DNA of 64,000 nucleotides from a virus. Each line of letters opens with the position of its first letter. Within the stretch, counting starts at the first letter, position 1. The position numbers and the translations under genes were made by a program. Positions 60,747 through 64,000 of the stretch are shown here, in pieces. The notes below the pieces were generated by a model. It was given only the letters and a program-made list of their open reading frames with translations, was not told where the DNA came from and did not search any database. The stretch lies in the IMG/VR virus record IMGVR_UViG_3300046007_003307, positions 1 through 64,000 of that record. One strand, 5' to 3'.

Positions 60747-61491
60747 AGGTGTTGTATTATTTGCTGTTAACACTGCCACAGTCGATTATGTTCGAATCGC
60801 TGAGCAGGCCGCACGTTTAATTAAACATACTCTAAACTTACCTACTACCATTATCACAGATCCGGGCGTACCTAGTTTAAGTAACTATCGCACCGGCCAT
60901 GCTGGCGGCACAGAATGGAAGAACGGTGGCAGATATCGTGCGTACGAACTTAGTCCCTATGATGAAACTATCTTACTTGACAGTGACTACCTACAGTTAG
61001 ATACAAGTTTATTAACCATACTCGAAACCACTGTCGATTATAAGTTAATGCACTACAACCAAAGCCCTCAACAGTCAATGTCGGGCAACATGGGTCAGTT
61101 AAGTTTAGATTATGTATGGGCCACTGCTATAACATTTAAGCGTACAGATAAAACACAAATGTTATTTGATCTAGTTGGTCGTATCGAACGTAACTATGCT
61201 TACTATCAAAAACTATATCACTTAAGAGAACGTAATTTCCGCAATGATTATGCGTTTGCCATTGCCAACAACATTATTAATGGGTACACTACTAACACTA
61301 CACAAAGTATACCTTTTACCATGTTAACCTTGGATAAACTAATTAAAAACATTGAAATAACAGGCGAAAAGATGATTATACGCGAAGAAAATTCTGCACA
61401 TGTCATTGCCCTGCAAAACATACACGTAATGGATAAAGATTATTTGCTTAGTGAAAAGTTTGATCAATTGGTGGACACAGTATGCGCATAA
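60715..61491 (+). CDS. GT-A glycosyltransferase-like protein 1
   Basis: 258 residues. GVVLFAVNTATVDYVRIAEQ (~11-30) is a nucleotide-binding first strand and helix, and DETILLDSDYLQLD (~83-96) provides the DxD metal/nucleotide-sugar motif of GT-A folds. It is about 25-30% like the next gene in the same regions, so the two arose by duplication. Substrate unknown: phage DNA sugar modification, capsid glycans or host surface sugars are all possible. It begins inside the preceding gene and overlaps the next by 10 bases, so the operon is tightly packed. Confidence 0.6.
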   Translation: MTKSDVPAKSKGVVLFAVNTATVDYVRIAEQAARLIKHTLNLPTTIITDPGVPSLSNYRTGHAGGTEWKNGGRYRAYELSPYDETILLDSDYLQLDTSLLTILETTVDYKLMHYNQSPQQSMSGNMGQLSLDYVWATAITFKRTDKTQMLFDLVGRIERNYAYYQKLYHLRERNFRNDYAFAIANNIINGYTTNTTQSIPFTMLTLDKLIKNIEITGEKMIIREENSAHVIALQNIHVMDKDYLLSEKFDQLVDTVCA

Positions 61492-62339
61492 CACCACATC
61501 AAGCACAGCAGGGGTTTATGACCATTGCGCAGAATACAGCAGAGGTTGATTACTTACAGCTTGCTTACGTACAAGCAATGAGTATTAAACTGACCATGCC
61601 TGGCAGTTCGTACGCAGTAGCAGTTGATAAGAATACACTTGAACAGGTAACAGAACAACATCGAAAGGTGTTTGATTATGTAGTTACTATTGACAATGAC
61701 CTAGCCCAAGACGAAACTTGGAAGTTATCAAATGAATGGCAGGCATTTTATCTCACACCATTCAAAGAAACAATTAAACTCGAAAGTGACATTGTATTCA
61801 CTAGAAGTATTGCGCATTGGTGGACTGCTTTTAGATTAAAGAATGTTGTACTAAGCACAGGATGTAGAGATTATCAGCAAGAGTTAAGCGCATCACGAGA
61901 ATACAGAAAGTTATTCGACGATAATGAATTGCCCGATACTTACAACGGGCTAATGTATTTTAGATACAGTCGTGAAGCCACTGAATTCTTTATGTTAGCA
62001 GAACAAATATTTAAAAATTGGGCCTATCTACGTGACAACGTATTACTTAACTGTCGCGATGATAATCCTACTACCGATGTTGTTTATGCTCTAACTGCAA
62101 AGTTACTTGGTGTAGAAGATTGCACATTGCCCAGCTTAGATTTTATTAATTTTGTACATATGAAGCCGGCAATTAACGCATGGACCAGTACACCCTGGCC
62201 TGAGTTAGTTGTATGCGAAACAGACTTACCAATGATACGTATTGCCAACACCAATCAATATCACCCCATACACTATCATGAAAAGTCCTGGGTAACACCT
62301 GAATTAATCAAGGAGTATGAACATGAACTCTTTAAGTGA
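61482..62339 (+). CDS. GT-A glycosyltransferase-like protein 2
   Basis: 285 residues. GFMTIAQNTAEVDYLQLAYV (~11-30) aligns with the first strand of protein 1, and KETIKLESDIVFTRSIAHWW (~94-113) places ESD where protein 1 has DSD. The middle DTYNGLMYFRYSREATEFFM and a C-terminal FINFVHMKPAINAW are also characteristic of GT-A proteins that read sugar acceptors near a His. The changed DxD (ESD) may weaken metal binding. Overlaps its neighbours on both sides. Substrate unknown. Confidence 0.6.
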   Translation: MRITPHQAQQGFMTIAQNTAEVDYLQLAYVQAMSIKLTMPGSSYAVAVDKNTLEQVTEQHRKVFDYVVTIDNDLAQDETWKLSNEWQAFYLTPFKETIKLESDIVFTRSIAHWWTAFRLKNVVLSTGCRDYQQELSASREYRKLFDDNELPDTYNGLMYFRYSREATEFFMLAEQIFKNWAYLRDNVLLNCRDDNPTTDVVYALTAKLLGVEDCTLPSLDFINFVHMKPAINAWTSTPWPELVVCETDLPMIRIANTNQYHPIHYHEKSWVTPELIKEYEHELFK

Positions 62340-62673
62340 ATTTGAAAAAGCATTGGCCATGCTCAAACCCATTGTAGAAGAAGTTAAAGAATATAGATTG
62401 CACTATGATGAACTTGGAATCATTACAATGTGTACAATGATCAATCACCCAACGGATACTAACTATATTGTTGTTAGTCGAGATGAATATGACAACTATT
62501 TCCGTTATACAATTGTAGATAATAAGCTGAAAAAGATTGACAACAACCCTGGTTATCGTGTACAATTAGCTAGTAGTACCACTGGCTACGCCACAGTAAA
62601 GAAACATGCAGGAATACTAATAGAACCAACTGACACCTATCAGGATATAGAATACTATGACACAAATCGTTGA
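62323..62673 (+). CDS. Small conserved phage protein, function unknown
   Basis: 116 residues from the ATG at 62323, chosen because AAGGAG ends seven bases before it; an ATG at 62317 is too close to that site. The sequence EEVKEYRLHYDELGIITMCT, DTNYIVVSRDEYDNYFRYTI, VDNKLKKID is strand-rich and resembles a small family found in T4-like marine phages near glycosyltransferase-type genes. It overlaps the preceding and following genes by 17 bases each. No catalytic motif is evident. Confidence 0.55.
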   Translation: MNSLSEFEKALAMLKPIVEEVKEYRLHYDELGIITMCTMINHPTDTNYIVVSRDEYDNYFRYTIVDNKLKKIDNNPGYRVQLASSTTGYATVKKHAGILIEPTDTYQDIEYYDTNR

Positions 62674-63553
62674 TATAGCAGATTTAGCCTGCATCTATCT
62701 AAGCTACGATGAACCTAAGAAAGAAGAATTTTGGATCAAGATTCAAAACATGGTTCCGTGGGCTAAACGTGTAGATGGGGTTAAGGGCAGTGATGCTGCC
62801 CACAAAGCCGCGGCGGCTGCCAGCGACACCGAACGCTTTGTATTAATAGATGGCGATAACTTGCCCGATCCAGAATTCTTCAACCTGCAACTTACACTGG
62901 ATGATACCAATCGAGATGTAGTATTCCGTTGGAAGGCTCGTAATCACATCAACGGACTTATGTACGGCAATGGTGGCATGAGTTGTTGGACCAAGGACTT
63001 TGTCAACAACATGCGCACACACGAAGCCAGTGATGGTGCAGATGATACAGCTATCGAGTTTTGCTTTGACCCACGCTATTGGGCAATGAATGATTGCTAC
63101 AGTACAACATACCCAAATCAAAGTTCATATCAAGCCTGGCGAGCTGGATTCCGTGAAGGTGTTAAGATGTGCTTGGATCGTGGCACAAAGCCAAGCCTTG
63201 GTGAATTTGAGCGACGTGTACACGCACGCAACTATGATCACTTGAGCATATGGCACAATGTGGGCATGGATGTAGAGAATGGTGACTGGGCTATGTATGG
63301 TGCTAAACTAGGCACATATATGACCATGATTACGGATTGGGACTACAGAGAAGTACAGGACTTTGATGCACTGAATCGTATCTGGGAGCAAAACAAAGTA
63401 TTAAATCTAGTAGAAGAATGTAACGAAATGTCACATACATTAAGTGTAAAATTAGGATTGCCTGCTCCGCATTTTACAGCGGCGCAGAGTAGATTTTTCA
63501 AACATCACTACAAGAGCGTATTTAAGAACAAAGGTATAATGTCGAGAGAATGA
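62657..63553 (+). CDS. Glycosyltransferase-like protein 3
   Basis: 298 residues. The start ACIYLSYDEPKKEEFWIKIQ, the cluster VDGVKGSDAAHKAAAAASDT and ERFVLIDGDNLPDPEFFNLQ (~60-80) follow the GT-A layout, with DGD as DxD-type motif. GNGGMSCWTKDFVNNMRTHE and the WRAGFREGVKMCLDRG helix look like an acceptor side. It differs from proteins 1 and 2 and resembles other large-phage proteins annotated as glycosyltransferases. Its TGA overlaps the start of the SGNH gene (ATGA). Confidence 0.6.
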   Translation: MTQIVDIADLACIYLSYDEPKKEEFWIKIQNMVPWAKRVDGVKGSDAAHKAAAAASDTERFVLIDGDNLPDPEFFNLQLTLDDTNRDVVFRWKARNHINGLMYGNGGMSCWTKDFVNNMRTHEASDGADDTAIEFCFDPRYWAMNDCYSTTYPNQSSYQAWRAGFREGVKMCLDRGTKPSLGEFERRVHARNYDHLSIWHNVGMDVENGDWAMYGAKLGTYMTMITDWDYREVQDFDALNRIWEQNKVLNLVEECNEMSHTLSVKLGLPAPHFTAAQSRFFKHHYKSVFKNKGIMSRE

Positions 63554-64000
63554 GATTACACGATACTAATTTAGTAAAGTATTTTTCATATATCCCAGAA
63601 GTTTGGCGAACTTATCCTGTTTATCCATATAATTTCATTGATCGAAATTCAAATACATTAGTGGTTACCATTGGTGACAGCTGGACATTTGGTGCTGATA
63701 TTTGTCTAGATGATTATGCAATGTCTCAGGAAAGATTAGACAAGATGTATGGAAACATCGTTGCATCTAACTTGGGTGCCGACTTCTTAAGCCTGGGACA
63801 GAGTGGTACTTGTAATTTATATATAATTAATAAAATAACAGAATTAGACACCCTTATTCCGCAATTGGATTATACTAATATTATAATCATATGCACATTT
63901 ACCGAAGCATGTCGAACATTCGATGGACCGTTTGACAAACACAACGATTATGTCACGTGGTTTAGTAACCAAACATTTGATTCAGTTGATAAGTTTGATT
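63550..64000 (+). CDS. SGNH hydrolase, 5' part only
   Basis: Starts at an ATGA overlap and runs off the window; 150 residues seen. TLVVTIGDSWTFGADI (~35-50) is a clear SGNH block I with nucleophile Ser in GDSW; GADFLSLGQSGTCNLYIINK supplies block II Gly with GQSGTCN, close to block III. This family includes esterases and O-acyl hydrolases acting on sugars; next to three glycosyltransferase-type genes it could modify or unmask glycans. The Asp-His end is outside the window. A different protein from the degenerate SGNH-like ORF at 26845-27546. Confidence 0.75.
   Translation, partial: MRLHDTNLVKYFSYIPEVWRTYPVYPYNFIDRNSNTLVVTIGDSWTFGADICLDDYAMSQERLDKMYGNIVASNLGADFLSLGQSGTCNLYIINKITELDTLIPQLDYTNIIIICTFTEACRTFDGPFDKHNDYVTWFSNQTFDSVDKFD

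Overview
This window is part of the genome of a large T4-type tailed phage (contractile tail). I recognise T4-family genes on both strands: major capsid protein gp23, scaffold gp22, prohead protease gp21, portal gp20, tape measure, baseplate hub gp26, recombination nuclease pair gp46/gp47, late sigma factor gp55, tail-tube cap gp48/gp54, wedge gp53, hub/lysozyme gp5, wedges gp25 and gp6. The giant baseplate ORF, the twitch-type radical SAM gene, the Hc1-like histone and the SegE-like protein resemble the exotic aquatic T4-like phages (cyanophages, pelagiphages and relatives) more than enteric T4. The host cannot be read from this window. I see no tRNA genes, CRISPR array, integrase or insertion sequence.

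Layout. (A) 1-12,914, minus strand: tail-fibre and receptor-binding region. It has a 1,642-residue fibre with a C-terminal S74 chaperone and several small fibre proteins. It also has a cassette (MPLPSSG-type adhesin, a 131-residue-type protein, a MALTQV-type protein) that appears twice in tandem. The two copies carry different adhesin bodies, one glycine-rich and one a seven-repeat probable beta-propeller. An AT-rich two-gene insert, including a truncated AMP-binding ligase, interrupts one copy. (B) 13,007-22,571, minus strand: capsid operon and tape measure. (C) 22,568-24,370: a palindromic divergent late promoter, then gp26 with a downstream ORF in the -1 frame preceded by a canonical slippery heptamer, then about 620 bp without genes that has its own sigma70-type promoter and looks like a large structured RNA. 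(D) 24,370-31,616, minus strand: SegE-like nuclease, histone-like protein, gp46, SGNH-like and sulfotransferase-like genes, gp47, radical SAM protein, gp55. (E) 31,742-60,352, plus strand: baseplate operon including one 4,504-residue ORF, then fibre-type proteins. (F) 60,353-64,000, plus strand: glycosyltransferase-like genes and an SGNH hydrolase, behind a near-consensus sigma70 promoter that is interleaved with the terminator of the preceding operon.

Regulation. Many structural genes on both strands are preceded by T4-late-type boxes (TATAAATA, or an extended form close to AATAAATACACTATAAC), which fits the gp55 gene. Genes for DNA metabolism and surface modification have sigma70-like promoters with -35 and -10 boxes. 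The strongest leads for something undescribed are the roughly 620-nt RNA locus, the predicted gp26 -1 frameshift, the duplicated adhesin cassette with its captured ligase fragment, and the overlapping terminator/promoter at 60.35-60.41 kb.
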